Shown one piece after another: positions 26,963-40,065 of a stretch of DNA of 64,000 nucleotides. Source of the DNA: Gaeumannomyces sp. JS-464 (Eukaryota > Ascomycota > Sordariomycetes > Magnaporthales > Magnaporthaceae); contig NGZR01000002.1 in NCBI GenBank assembly GCA_002197995.1, positions 8,060,001 to 8,124,000 on the forward strand, written 5' to 3'. The notes under the pieces are model-generated. The model made no database searches. It was not told where the DNA came from and worked only from the letters and a program-made list of their open reading frames with translations. Within the stretch, counting starts at the first letter, position 1. Each line of letters starts with the position of its first letter. Made by a program: the position numbers and the translations under genes.

Positions 26963-28370
26963 ATCTTCTGCTCACCGGTGTGGGCTTGTTGAAAGGGACA
27001 TGTTGATATAAAGCAGGACAGAACCGGTCGTGCCCGGCGGAAATGTCCAGGAGATGTCCCGATGTGTTTCAACCTTTTCAACATCCACGTCGGCTTTTTT
27101 TTTTTTTTTTTTTTTGGTGTAAATAGATTAAAAAGAAAATTTGAAATCTACCATGGAGCTGGAAATCACGCGTCTACCGATCACGTGCGTATACTTTTCT
27201 GTCTTTCCTCTTGTCTGGGGCGCGAGCTGAGGGGAGGGGTTAGAGGACGGGGCATGGGGAAAAATGGACGGGAAAAGCAAAGTTGGGCACCCCAAGGTGA
27301 GCTAAAAGCTGGTAAGGTGAATTGTGGTGGGCGTGGGCAGTGTGGGGGGAGGGATACAAAGAGAAGGAGGGTGTGCTGCATGCGTCGCGCGCAATGACTT
27401 AAGGTTAAAGGGAGGATGGGATGGCTGAGTGGGAGGGGACCTTACTGTAGGTGACGTTTCCCCATGTCCTCATGCCAAGGCTGCGAGTTAAGCAAAAAGA
27501 AGGACGGGGAAAAGGGAAGAAAAAGACCGCGACGATGTTACACGGTAGCGTCGATCTCCTTTTTCTTTCTTCGTCTTGGCTTTCGCAAAGGACAAGCGTG
27601 ATGGCGTCTCGGCAGAGATGGGCAAAGGACATGAAGGCAGGGGAGGAGGATGGGGAAAATGGGGGTCAAGAGGAAAAAAGGACAAGGTATGGCTGTATAA
27701 AAACCAACCGCCGCCATCCCTGCCTCGTTCGAGAACCGACACTGATGGGCATCCCGAAGCCGCGCTGTCAAGGGGTGCCCCGAGAGGCTTCTGGAAGGGG
27801 ACGGGCGGGCATGCACGGTTTGCTGCGTGGTTTTTATTTTGCCCTCCGTCTAGCAGCTAGCTCTCCTCTCTGTTTTCTCGTCTTGTTTTAGTTGGGACTA
27901 ACACACCAGGGTGGGAGGAGTGAGGCACAGTTTCCAAAACATGGGACTTTTTTTTTTCGTTTTATTTTCGTCTTTTTTTTCTTTTCTTTTTCTCTCCCAC
28001 TGACACATCTTTGCCGGTTTCCCTAAACGCTATCGTGACGACCCCAGGTTCTGCGAGATCGGCGGCTTAGGTCGGGTCACGCGCGAGCCGAACAAGGGTC
28101 CGGCCACATTGGACCGCCGGCTGGCGTGGGGGGAAAGGCGGAACGAGGAGGAGGCTGCAATGTAAAAGTTATTATAACTCTATTTTGTCTCCACTCAATG
28201 TTAAATCTTTTGTTTCGGGATGCATATTAGTGTGCTACAGGTTATACACGCTTGCCGAACTGGACAAGAGAATAAAAACATAAGAAATTATATAGGATGG
28301 GCGCGGGCTGATATGTCAGCTTGGGGCTGGTGACCCACCCCCTATTTTTGTTCGTTTTCCTTACTCTCTC

Positions 28371-28412
28371 GCCACCACCACCACCACTACCACCACCACC
28401 ACCGCCATCACC
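28371..28412. repeat. CCA trinucleotide repeat
   Basis: An imperfect CCA array of about 42 nt in non-coding DNA. Confidence 0.8.
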
Positions 28413-31400
28413 ACACCCATTCTTTGATGTGGCCGCGCGCCCTCGCGTCTTCGGCGTCGGGGAATATGTCGCCGCCCTGCGGCGTGCTGTCACTGTAGCA
28501 GACAAAAAGGCCTCCCACACACACACTATATCCGTTGCTTTTGTTTCCCAAGGGGAAAGCCGTTTTGTGCCTCGTGTCCCCCCTCCCTGCGCGTATACCT
28601 TTTTTTTGCCCCAGCCACGAAACCCATCCATGTCCAGGTGTAGGGGATTTACCCTGTGCGGCTCTTGCGCTCCCACGTTGGAGAAAATATGCCAAGCCAC
28701 GTCACTTCGCCAAGAACCGCGAGTCCCGTCATGTGTGGGTGGTGTTATCTACACCACCAGTTTTATCTCGCGTTTGAGTTATAGAAGGTTGTTTTCCTCT
28801 CTCACTCTCTCCCTCCCACCTCCTTTTATTCAGCCCAACTTGGAGCTCAGCTGCCGGAAAGCTCAAGCCTGCTCCCTTCGGCCGAGACTCTCTGTGTGGG
28901 CGCGGAGGGCAGAAAAAGTGCCGGTAGATTGGATAGATACCTGACTCCCGTCCCATCTCGCTGTGCCAGGTGGAGACAGGGATTGCAAGGGTAAGAAGAG
29001 GTGGGAGGTGAGGGCCAAACGCCCAACGGCGACGGATCGAGAGACCCTTGGGAGGGATTGTTGGAAAGCGAGGGGAGATCGGGAAGGAAATGCTTGCTGG
29101 GGTCTGGAATATCGGCCACGCACGACTGCAACCCTCAACTGCGTGTCTAGGCCCTTTGTTGTGTCTGCCTCGACGAGGTTATCGTTTGGTAGTGTGTGCT
29201 GAGAAGGAAGAGAGAGAGTGAGAGAGAGTGTCAAAGAAAGCTAGGCAATGGTGGGTGCTTTGTCAAAATATCCCGTTCGCCACAGGGTTTGAGCCTGTCG
29301 CCCTGCGCCCGGCTAACGCAGGCGCTGCCGCGGGAAGGCGGAGCACAGCTGGCTTGACAATGGTGGTGTGAGGCCACCACGCGGGCTTCCCTCGCGCACG
29401 TATTTTTTGCTGCCACCTGTTTTGCCCTCTTCCGTCCTTCCACCTCTTTGTTTCCCCCACATCCCACATTTGAGACTTGGGACGGTAGAGGAATGAAGCT
29501 TATTCGGTCAGCTGGAGATAAATATCAGGTGCTGGGAGAGAGCCTTTGTTTCTTCCTTTTTTCGATCTCTGGGGAGTCCCTCCACCATAGATGCTAGGGG
29601 TGTCTGCAAAATGAGATAGAGGCGATGAGTGAAGGCAAAAAAAAAAAAACAGTACAAGCTCGGTACTTGAAGCTCTCAGAGTGCGAAACTATTCCAGAGG
29701 GCGTCGGGATACGTCCCCACCCTCCTACAAACCTAGACTCCCCGGGCGTCCTCGCTCTCCGTCCCATCTCCCCCCGCCCCAGCCTTGGCCTCATTGGGAA
29801 TGGTCCCCCCAGGTGTCTCGTGCTGACAAAAAGGACGAGAGCCCGCCCTAGGTTGCAGCTTATTTGAGCACCCAACCCACAGAACAAACCACGCCATGGT
29901 GCCCTTACGCATGTACGGTAAGTGTCAAAGGGAAACGCACTAGTAAACGATCTGGACCCCGGTTTTTTTCAGGTATCGTTTTTACCGTAGGAGGGAAATG
30001 TCGCCCGACCTGAGGCAAGGGCAGCCAGACTGGGATATCTTGCAAAACGACGGAGGAAGATGGGGCACAGCAGACTCGGCATGCGGCAGAAGAGACGGTT
30101 GTACGGGATAGACCAGCTGAGAGACACAGGGAAAAAGGCGAGGCGACACAGGACGGGACGGGGAAGGGCCACGCGTTGAGGTGGCGGTATGTGCGCGGTC
30201 CTGAGGCTACACCAAAACGCGAGCAACGCGAGAGGAAAGGCGGTGGTGGCCGCTGCGGTCTGCCCGTACTGGAGACACATGTAGATGGGGGAACACACAC
30301 CTCCCCTGCAACCTGAATAAGAGTGGGGGGGAAAAAGGCCACATGGCTAGCGTGCCACGAGAGAGTATTGCAAACACCAGAGGTTTGTGGCCCTCGGGAA
30401 GAGAGGCATGAACCGTCGGCCGTGCGCGACCTGAGCACGGCCCTTTCGCCTTTGCACGCCGGGAAGCCGTTCGAGCGGACGGGAGTGGGCGGTTTAAGCA
30501 AGGAGAGCCGACGGACCCCGGAAGTCGGTTTGGGCATGGAGCCAAAGAGGAACGCCTTACTCGTGCTACACACAGAGAGACGCGTGAGCAAGTCACAGAC
30601 GTGCCAATGTACAGTCTACATTCACACACGGACGCACAACGCCCGGCCTCGATCGACCGAACCTCGGCCCACGGCGGGGAGCCAGAGGAGAGAAGGAGAG
30701 ACAGTCAAATCAGACAGTGTCAGGTGGTACGGCAGCAGACGGTGTGATCTGGAGAGGGTCAGGGAGAGGGAGTGGATGAGTGGGTGAGGGGAAGAGGAGT
30801 AGCATTAGAGCAGCAACAGTCCAGGCCATTGAGAACCGGAGGTCAAATAGAAAGGGGGCGTGTATATCGTTGTTGGGAAAAATAGAAAGAATAGAAAAAA
30901 TATGGGCTTCCTTACCGCCGGTTTTCCACGAAGTCCTGTTCTGTCATCACCCAGTCCTGGCGCTCGATCCGTCGACAGACTGCACACTCCCCCTCCTCTG
31001 GCCCGCTCTGGATGCCTGTGTTACGCACGTGTTTTCAGTAGCGGGCGTGAGGCGTGCACAAAAAAAGGGTCGGCGGCGGCCAGACGCAAAGATAGATTGA
31101 GGTGCAAACAAGGGGTAGAGATGTATACAGGGATGTCAGGCGCGCACGGGGAGTGGGGAAGAAAGGAAGGAGAAGGAGGGAGGAGTGGCCTGCGCAAAAG
31201 ATCAGGCCAGCCACCAAAACCACGAGGGGTCTCGAATTGAATTTTTTTTTTTTCCTTCCCTCCTGGCAAGCCTCGGCGCCGGCGCCCAGACCCCTCCCTC
31301 CCCCAGCCGCCCTACGTAATCATGTCTATAACATGCCTTTGTCCTGAGGCTCGGCGGAAACGCGTCAGGCCGCGCAGGACACCCCGGACTTTGGAGGGTG

Positions 31401-34400
31401 CTATCGGGGGGCTAATCCTGTGTGGTGCTCATATATAAGCGGCGCGATGGCATCTCGATCGATTTTCATCCGCTCTTCTTGGCATCCCGCAAAACGTGTC
31501 AAGAGGTAAAGCGCAACAGGACGAGGAAACCCGGGCGTTTGCGCGCGACAGAGATTGCCATGTGGCGACTCGGGCGTTGGGGAAAAAGAGATTTTGGACT
31601 CCGGGGAGGGCTGGCAGACCAACGGATCCAGAAACAGCATGGCCGCATCGGAGGTTTATCGTATGAGGATCTCATCTTTTTTTGCTTATTTCTCTTTTAA
31701 ATCCCGTTTGGACAGACGCACACGCCCGCGCCCACGCCCACGCCCACGTCCACCCGTCGCCAGACCTCGATCTCGATCGGCGGTTTAGCGCCTCGTCACT
31801 TACTCGAACACGCCTTGTCTTCGGCAGCAACCTGTCTCGGCTATCGAGATCTCAACTGGCAACCGCAACTCGGGCTCGGAAAAATCCAGAGCCCGGCTTC
31901 GGGTTTAGTGTCCTCACCTTTGCAGGAACGTCGGCTGTCAGCGCGCGGCCTGCCTCGATCGGCTGGTCCGCGCCCTTCCACCCTTGCCATCTTGGCTACC
32001 ACGCATCTGCTTATGCAGCGTGTCAGGGTGGAAGATATTTTTTGGTGCTTGTTTATATGCGATCTCGTCGTGGCGCGGGGATGGGACGGGACATGGTGGC
32101 GGCAAGCGCAGAGACAGCCCGGTTTAGCTGGACTGCCTGTGCTGTGGGCGCGAATGCCTCTTTCATGCATTGTGCTTTGTTTCGCTACAGTGGGTGGGTA
32201 TCCCAGCTAATTTGCACAGGTGGTAGAGGCGAGAAAGAATATGGAAAATGTGCGCTTGCATTTTTATGCGGTGCAAACTCGGGGCAACACGGGAGTGGTG
32301 GCGCAGCAGAGTGGTACTTCTGATCTGCAAAGCCGCCCCCGCATAGCCCGGGGGGTGGCAGGGAGCAGGAGAGCCGAAGTAGGAGCTGAGGTAGACGCAG
32401 GTGCAGACGCATACTACATGGCTATCCATTGGCATGCAGATCCTGCTGCATGAAACGGGCAAAAACTTGCCAGCCTGCTTACTTGGTGGGGCTCGTGCTG
32501 GGTGAGGGGTGCGGTGTGAGGTTGTGAGTTGAGCTGGGTGAGGGTCACTAGTGCCAGAGGCCGGGACAACCGACTTGGGTCTGGCCGGCCAGAGAGGAAG
32601 ATGACAGGCCCGCCGTGTCCAGCCTTAGCAGCTCTCGGCGGTCCGTCGATACCGAAGCCATTTGGCAGGCGAGCCAAAAACGGGAAGTCGGAAATCGGAA
32701 GCACCGCCGACCACACAGGGTGGTGTCGGAGCCACATCCACGGCGCGCGTACCCCGGCGACCCATCCCCTGGGTCGAGGCAAGAAGGCCATGCACGAGCC
32801 CGTAGGGGCCAGCGGCCCTTGCGGCCCAGGTGCTGCGCGTCTGGTACGAGAAAGGCATCGAAGCGAAACTGAGGCCGAAAAGCTCCCAGTTTGGGAACAG
32901 CAAATGTCGCCCTGCCGCCACCTCGCACAGCGCAGGCGGCGGCGGCCAGCTGGTCCAGCCCGGCCGGGCGCGGCCCAGATCGCTCGTCTCCGTGGGCCAC
33001 TCGGCGGCGGAAGCGAGGCGCGGTGGGGGATGGGGTGACAGCCAGGAGGCAGCATCGGGGTCCACCGGAGCTGGCTGCACTGCTGACTGCTGTGGCCGCT
33101 ATACGAGGACGGCGGACGCGGCAGCAGGATGCAGATGCAGGCAGCGTCGCACTGCCGATCAGTCAACAAGAGGCGGCGGCCACAGGAGGCCGCGATGGGA
33201 GCGGAGACCGGAGAGTGGCGGAAGAGAGGGAGGGTCGAGGTGGCATCTCGCTGGCAGCAGCTGGAGGCAGAGGGTCACCCCGATGTCGTAGTGCCGGTTC
33301 GGAGATGCGCGTGCCATTGTCGGGTCTTGTCGTCCCTGGCACGCAGGGCACCCTGTCGCGAGGTTGTGGTTGGTCGTTGGTTGGTGGTGGACCATGGTTG
33401 GCTGCGCTTGGCTGGACCCGTTGTCAGATTCGCGTGGTTGGCGCACGGGCCAGGTTGCACGCGCCTTGCAGGAGATCCGGGTCCGGATTGGGAGCGGAGA
33501 CCCACCGACAGTGGGGCAGCCACTTCGGCTGTCAGGACAAAAGCCGACAGCCAAGGTGAGGTGTTCGTGCACGCGAAAAAAAAGTCTGGGGAAAAAAGAC
33601 AAGGTCCATCGGGAATTGAGCCAGGAATGGAGAGAGCGCTCACTACTCTTCACTTTGCCAGCCAATCTCTCCTGCACACGCCGCTGTATTTACAGGTACC
33701 TATCTACCTAACCACAGCGCCTGCAACCAGAGAACACTTCGGGCCATTTGTTTGGATGTCCCATACGTGCAGGACATCGTCTCGGCGTCGCATCCGGAAC
33801 GGGCTTGCACAGGAGCGGCCGCTGCCACACACACACAGACACAACACGGCTCCCGCGATCCTGGCTGCCATGCCCGCTCGGAGAATAAAAGGATTGAAGC
33901 CCAGCTGCTAACCCGAGAGCTGGAGATGGCAGCTACCCGGTCTGGTCTGGGGCCGGGTTGATTGGCCTCTGCGGGCTCAACCAACCTGAACGCTCCCAGC
34001 CTGCCCATTTATTAATTCAACCAAGGCCCGAGGCTCGTGGGCGGCTTGATTAAACCGCCATCGATTGTTGATCACCAACCAGAGCCTGCGAAAACCGGGT
34101 CCCTGCTCCTCTCCAATATCCAGATACTTTCCCGCTCATCTCCTGGCCTCTCCCGATTCAACTCGTCTTGGCCCGCGTCGCTTCCCCGCTGCTGCCGTTC
34201 CCTCCAACCTGCATCACGGGCGTGTGTGCATCCTGGGTTTTCTGCCTGGGTCTCGGTTCTGGGCATTTTGCCTAAAACCCACCCGCGTCTCTCGGAAGCT
34301 GTTCTGTCGTCGGCCCTGGGGACACATCTGTGGGCGACGGCTAGCCACCACCGCTCCCTGGTTCTAGAGCCGGACTGCCTATTCTTTCCACACCCCTCCC

Positions 34401-37292
34401 CCTTTTCCAACTGTCGCTTGCGTCGGCTCCAAGGCTGCGGTTGCACGTCACGTCACCTCACCTCACCTCAGCCGCCGAACTCACGAGTCCCTCCTTTCCC
34501 TTCTGCTCTTTCCTAGATCTGACAGACGGCCGGTCCAGATGCTTTGGAGGGTGTGCCTCCTGCCCGTGCGCGCCTACCAGAAGCGTGGTACTGGCAAGGC
34601 CTGGGAGCAATGCCCGTCGGTGCCGAGGGCCGGTGAAGCGGCTGGGCCCATCAGCTGCTGGAACCTCCTGGATCATGCTTCCGTCTCAATGCTTCCTGCG
34701 TTCCTACCTTTAGCGTTTCCGCTCAGCTGGACAGCTATGCCACAGTGGCAGCCTGCAGGGAGGTGTAACTGCGCCTCATGTCTCTGTCTAGACAACTACT
34801 GTCAAGTCCTGCGCAGCTCGCTACATGCCAACCCTCTCATCCCTGATCCCAGAGGCCCGGCCCTGATACTGCGGCGGCCTGATCCGGATACAATCGCGGG
34901 AGTAATCACGAGCTGCTAGCAGGTTCGTACTGGAAGAGCTGCAAGTAACTCATCATCCAGGGATCGGGTCCCCGGTCGCTTCCTGGCGTGTTCGCCAGGG
35001 GGCACGCTTGAATACATCCGAACTCGCTCTTGCTGCCATTCAGATGGGAACGCTTGCGCAGGTGCTTTGACCCCGGTTCGCGTTAGCACGGCAAACTTAT
35101 CATAATGGCCTATCTTTCTTCGTGTCGCTCCAGGAAAGAGATCCAATCTAAAGATCCCACGTCCGGCGGCCGCTGTCGACGGACTGCTCAGGGGGTGGCA
35201 CACAACTTGCCGACCAGGGGTGCGAGAATCGGTTCGAACCATTCAACCAGGTCGCGCCTATAGCTTGTCCTGTCCCCGCCAACTCGACGCCGGCTCAAGA
35301 GGAAAAGACGAACCTCTTCAGCAGATCAGCCGGCATCCGGCAGATCGATGACAGCAAGCTCTTTCCTGCCGGAGAAGGGCGGCGGAAACGTCAGGCGACA
35401 GATGTCAAGGCAGGAGAGGCGTGAGCAAAGAAACTTTCAGCATCACCCCGCATACTGTCCTCGATATGCCGCTATCCGCCTGGCTCTTCTGTACACCCCA
35501 GTGTGCGGCCGCTCCCTGCATAGAGGAATGCGAGCCAGGGTAGGCCTGGCTGGTCAGGGCTTGGCTGTGCTTCAGCGGCGAGAACACTCAATGAACACAG
35601 GGAGAGCACGCAAGGCTTTGCAAACCGACGGTCAAACCGAGGCTGTCTTTCGCCTGCCTCAGCCAAATCTTGTCTGATTAAAAAGGAAAGAAAAAAGATA
35701 ACGGAGGGAGGGAGCTGGTCGGCAAGGACGACCGGCATCGACTCCTAGGTCTACATGGTGGTCAGCACAGAGCGAGGTCACGACCGACGGCGGCTCGATA
35801 TTGCTGGCTGCCAGGGTCCTAGACATGGAGACGGATACCAGTAGACCTACCACGCCCATAGTCGGCTCATCCCCAGTGGATGGACGCCGAGACTCAATCA
35901 GCCCATGCCAGAAGTAGCAACTCGGTCCGAGGCCACCTGATCCGCATCTCCCTGCCGATCACATCGCCTTTTCTTGCTGGGGAGGGCAACATGAGGGATG
36001 ACAGCAAGGGGCCAGTGAGCAAGGCCGATCGGCGGGGAGAGGGAGGCCCGGCGATGGAGCCAAGGATGCGGGGGACCCGTGGCAGAACCGCGAGATGTCT
36101 CTCTACATTGTAGCCGAAAAGTCTTTTATCCACCTGCCATATATGGTTTGGCCAACACTATCGGTATATGGCCTTGCCGCCCACCCAGGCGTGTTTATTC
36201 CTTTGCCCCCTCCGGAGTTGCGGACTTGGTCGCATCATGTGGGCGCCGATGATAGGCGCGCGGGAAAGTAGCTCTGCACAGGACTGCAGCCAGAACCATT
36301 AGCAGCCGAACGACAAGCCGTTGCTGGCTGCCGGGCCGGCCGCTGGACCCGTTTAAACGGATGAGCTCTGCAGCTGAGGAGATCGCGCGGCGGGTACGTA
36401 TACACGCGCTCAGGGCCAGACCCCCGCCGCTGGGCCCAGGGGGTAGAGTCCGCGATACGCAGGCGAGAAAACTTGACCTCCTACAACACCGTTTCTGGTT
36501 CCCGAGCAGGTTGGGTGCTGCGAGGGCAGTGGGAAGAAGATGTCTGGCTAGCTTTTGGCCACGAAGATGTAATTAAAAAAACCGCTTATTTGACTCCAAC
36601 CTGGTTGACGCCGCCAAGAGAGCGAGACCAGTCGGAGAATAAAAGAGAGAATTGCATTTTGCGTGGCTCTCTATCCCTATTTTTGGTGATAGTGAACTTA
36701 ATCAAAGGCGAGATTTTGCCAAACAAGGCTCGAAATCGAAGCCACCCCTGCGATCAGGAGAAAGAGCCCAGCCTTGCGTAGCAAGCACGCCCTCACATTG
36801 TTCGCTACGTAAACAACTCTTTTAATTTTACTTTGAATTATGCTGGCGCCGTGGCCTGATGACGATGCCACGCGACTGCTGCTTGCTGCCCGAGAGATCG
36901 CCGAGGTGCAGGGCGAGCAGAGACGACGATATTAGTTGCAATCTCGGCGACATCACTCGGGGTTTGCAGCAAGGGGGAAAGGGTGTCTAGATTGCTCCGG
37001 CTTCATGTGTACAGACCTATGGCCAATATCATTTGCGTCTCGCGTGCCAGTTTGTAAATCGTGAGAAAGAGAGAGAAAAAGCGCCCACCTTGTACCGGTG
37101 TTGTTGCCAGTCAAATATTTATATCCTTCAATGTCCCTCATGCCCAATGCCGATGCAGCGCCCCGAGAAGGACACGGCTAGATGCGTCTCGGTGTTGAAT
37201 CAAGCCACCAGAGAAAGAGATGGGACAGACGCAGGACTGGACGGAATAACCGGGAGCCCCGTCGACGGACCCCATCGACCCCCTCCCGCGCT

Positions 37293-39472
37293 CTACTCCT
37301 CGACCACCCCGGGCCCCGCCGGCCGATGCCTCGCCGCCGTCTTCTCGACCGGCTCCGCCGACGACGACGCGGCCCCTGCTCCGCCTCCTCCCGCAGCCGA
37401 GCCTTTCCTCCCGCCCTCGACATCGTCCGCGCCCGACTCCGACCCCGCAGCATCGACGACCCCGTCCTCGGGCGCCCCATACACACCCCCAATATTCGCC
37501 ATCGTGAACGGGCTCGCAGTCGGCGCGTCCAGCAGCGCCAGCTCGTCCGGGCCGAACCAGCGCGGCAGCAGCGCCGCCCTGACGGGGATCAGGGCCAGGA
37601 TGAACACGGGGAACCCGACGGCGGCGACCGTCTGCGTTATCGCAAACGTCGCGGCGAAGCCGGCCAGCTCGAGCGCGACAAAGGCCCAGACGGCGCCGCG
37701 GCGGCGGACGCGGAGCAGCGGGTGCGAGCGCGGCGTGAGGGCGGCGTCGGAGCACAGGAAGGCGACCTTGGCGGACACGCCGTTGGCCGCCAGCGCCTGC
37801 GCGCCCATGACGAAGAAGAGCCCCGCCAGCACGGCCTGCGGGATCTGGTGCAGCACCACCAGAAGCGGCGGCGACATGGTGCCGAGCGTCAGCAGCCCCT
37901 GCGCCAGGTTGGAGACGCGCTGCTCGACGACGCGGGTCGCGCGCGGGACGCGGCGGGGTTTGGAGGAGGGGTCCGCCGCTGCCGGTGGCTGCTCGCTGCT
38001 GCCGGTGCCGGCCTCGTCGTCCCCCTCGGGCGGCACCATGGCGGTGACGCAGAGCGACTCGGTGTGGAAGGGGGCCTGGGGGATGAGGCCGTTGGGGAAG
38101 GGCAGGCCGAGCAGGCCGGCGACGCCCGTCGTCAGGCCGAGTAGGAACAGGTCCCAGTGGAAGCCGGCGGGCTTGCGGAGCGGGAACTCGGTGCCCTGCG
38201 TGATGAGCGACGACACGTTGTGGTCGAACCAGAACAGCACCGTCAGCAGGACGGCAAAGGGGAGCGCGAGGAAGATGTGGGCCGGGCTCAGGTTCCAAAA
38301 GTCGACGAGCCAGCCGCGCGACTGCAGCGTCGGGACGAAGGACGGGGCCGTGGGCAGGACCTCGAGCTGGACGGTCGCCATGCGGCCGATGTGGACGAAG
38401 CCCGTGAAGAAGATGATGGTCAAGGGGGTGCCGTAGTCCTTGAGGAAGACGCGGACGGCGTGGGTGAAGAGGGTGCCGGACCCGAGCACGCCGCAGAGGT
38501 AGGCGACGCCAAACACGAGGACGGCGACGGCGACGGAGAGGTAGAAGGGCTCGGCGTCGCCCAGGCGCGACAGGACCTCGACGCCCTTCTGCAGGTAGAT
38601 GCAGGCGACGTAGAAGCCGAAGATGTCGCAGGGGAAGCGGGTCACGTAGCGCAGCCAGTTGCACGAGTTGGTGACGGCCAGGATCCAGTGCAGAACGAGC
38701 GACCAGAGGCCGATCCAGCACATGAAGGCGAGGTAGTTGGTGCCGGTTGGGCTCATGATGTCGTAGACGGTGCTAACAAACGGGGAGGGGTTGCCGGGTG
38801 TTAGTAAACATGGCGAAGGATAGGGGGGCTTGGACGGGGCACCCATACTAGTTGAACACGGTGATGGGCCCGGTGACGCCGACAATGACCAGGGGCTGGC
38901 ACGACAGCACGGCAAAGGCGACGGCGCCGAGGACCGAGGACAGGAGGACCTCGTTGACGCCAAACTGCATGTTGGTCTTTGTGAACATGTCAAGCGAGAA
39001 GGCCAGGGCCGGGAGGATGCTGCGACGGGGTTCATCGTCAGTGCTCGGTTATACAGAAGGAAAAAGAAAAACAGGAAGACAGCAACGGGTCGACGGCGCA
39101 CTTTGCAAAATACATGTAGATGGTCGCGGGCACGACGCGGTAGTCCCAGGCGTCGGTCCAGTCCGAGGCGTAGTAGGGCAGACGCTGGCGCACGTCGTCG
39201 ATCATGCCCCGGAAGAGGCGGATCCTCCACCACGGGGACCCGCCCTGACGCCGGCTGCTGGCGTCGCTGGCCGGCTGCCCGTCCGCCGTCGCGCGGGGGC
39301 TGCGACGACGGAGACCAGAGCGGGCGGGCGGCGAAGGACGGTCCGAGACGGTTGGTGTGTGACCTCCAGCGGCGGCAACCGGGCGGATGTGGTCGTCCGA
39401 GGGTCTCGTTGTCAACACCGGTGAGTCCCGGTCGCCGCCCGGGGATGCGGTGTGGGCGTGGCCCGCCGCCAT
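37293..39472 (-). CDS. BOR1: BOR1-like boron/bicarbonate-family transporter (HCO3_cotransp)
   Basis: A polytopic membrane protein of the SLC4/BOR family. Yeast BOR1 exports borate at the plasma membrane; the substrate here is inferred. Three exons in transcription order are 39472-39102, 39019-38849 and 38772-37293, giving 673 residues. Introns are 82 and 76 nt (39020-39101, 38773-38848), both GT-AG and codon-consistent. The N-terminal tail of about 85 residues is Pro/Ser-rich and cytosolic. The membrane domain then shows family hallmarks: P-L-V-I-V-G-V-T-G-P-I-T-V-F-N-Y-T across the second splice junction, F-W-F-D-H-N-V-S-S-L-I near residue 365, and L-G-L-P-F-P-N-G-L-I-P-Q-A-P-F-H-T near residue 410. 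The C-terminal tail is acidic, then Ala/Ser-rich. It is somewhat longer than yeast BOR1 because of the tails. A DUF6594-like gene lies upstream on the same strand, 593 bp away. Confidence 0.93.
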
Positions 39473-40065
39473 TTTTTGCTCAATTGTGCCTCGAGCGATT
39501 GTCTCGTCACCGTGCTAGAGATGACCAGACAGCATGGCCCAAACAAAAAACAAGAAAAAAACAATCCAAGACTAGACGACAATTGTCTAGCATAAGATGC
39601 CCATTTCTGCGATTCGCTTGGCCTTTTGCGGTTGCGAAAGTTGGGACCAGAATTGGCGCCGATTGAATTTTTTATAAATTCTGGGCACCGCGACAGACCA
39701 CAGAAATGCACGCATCCGCCGATCGATGATTCAAAATGAGTTCCACCCCAAATGGGCAAACACGGTGAGCAGACCCCACAGCGCGAACCCTGAATCGCCG
39801 CAGACCATTGACGTCACCTGTGCGCTAACAAGCACCATGGAGACTCTACTCTGACTGGTATTTTTTGGGGGCTAGGGTTTCCAGCTTGTAGCCAAGCCTC
39901 TATGACCTCTTTGCTACATAACCATACATTCCCTTGCCCGCCATCTGCCCTTTTGCGGCCCTTATACCATTCCGCGGAGGCCATCGCCCCCCTTCCCCAA
40001 GTCCACTAGTCCTACCCAGAGTCTAGATCCAAATTCCCGACGAAAGCCCTCTGCGGGGGAAATCC
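39473..40065. other. Intergenic spacer between DUF6594-like and BOR1-like genes
   Basis: This 593 bp spacer holds the promoter of the BOR1-like gene (minus strand) and the 3' end region of its upstream neighbour. I see no open frame worth calling and no clear TATA box. Confidence 0.5.

Larger units (their letters stand above)
25975..37292. other. About 11 kb gene-poor stretch with poly-T runs and microsatellites
   Basis: No supportable gene. Just after the homeobox stop (25975-28000) the plus strand is exceptionally T-rich, with runs of 10-26 T. Later come a CCA/CCACCA tract at about 28371-28412 and a CGCCCA repeat at about 31720-31752. At 34080-34530 there is a CT-rich, promoter-like zone followed by a 126-codon frame (34539-34919, ATG start) without recognisable features. 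I note it only as a weak candidate, since a different frame near 34800-34870 also reads plausibly. The rest shows nothing. Confidence 0.4.

Noticed and set aside
34539..34919. 126-codon frame after a CT-rich, promoter-like zone
   Set aside because: Two different phases read about equally well, neither has a domain, and the possible intron is only about 30 nt; too weak to list as a gene.
35215..35260. GGTTCGAACC, resembling a tRNA T-arm
   Set aside because: No matching acceptor stem, anticodon arm or D-arm could be built around it. A similar GGTTCGA near 552 also fails.
37138..38721. 527-codon minus-strand frame and a 320-codon plus-strand frame over the BOR1-like gene
   Set aside because: Both are other-phase shadows of the transporter; only the chosen phase shows membrane helices and family motifs and splices correctly at both introns.
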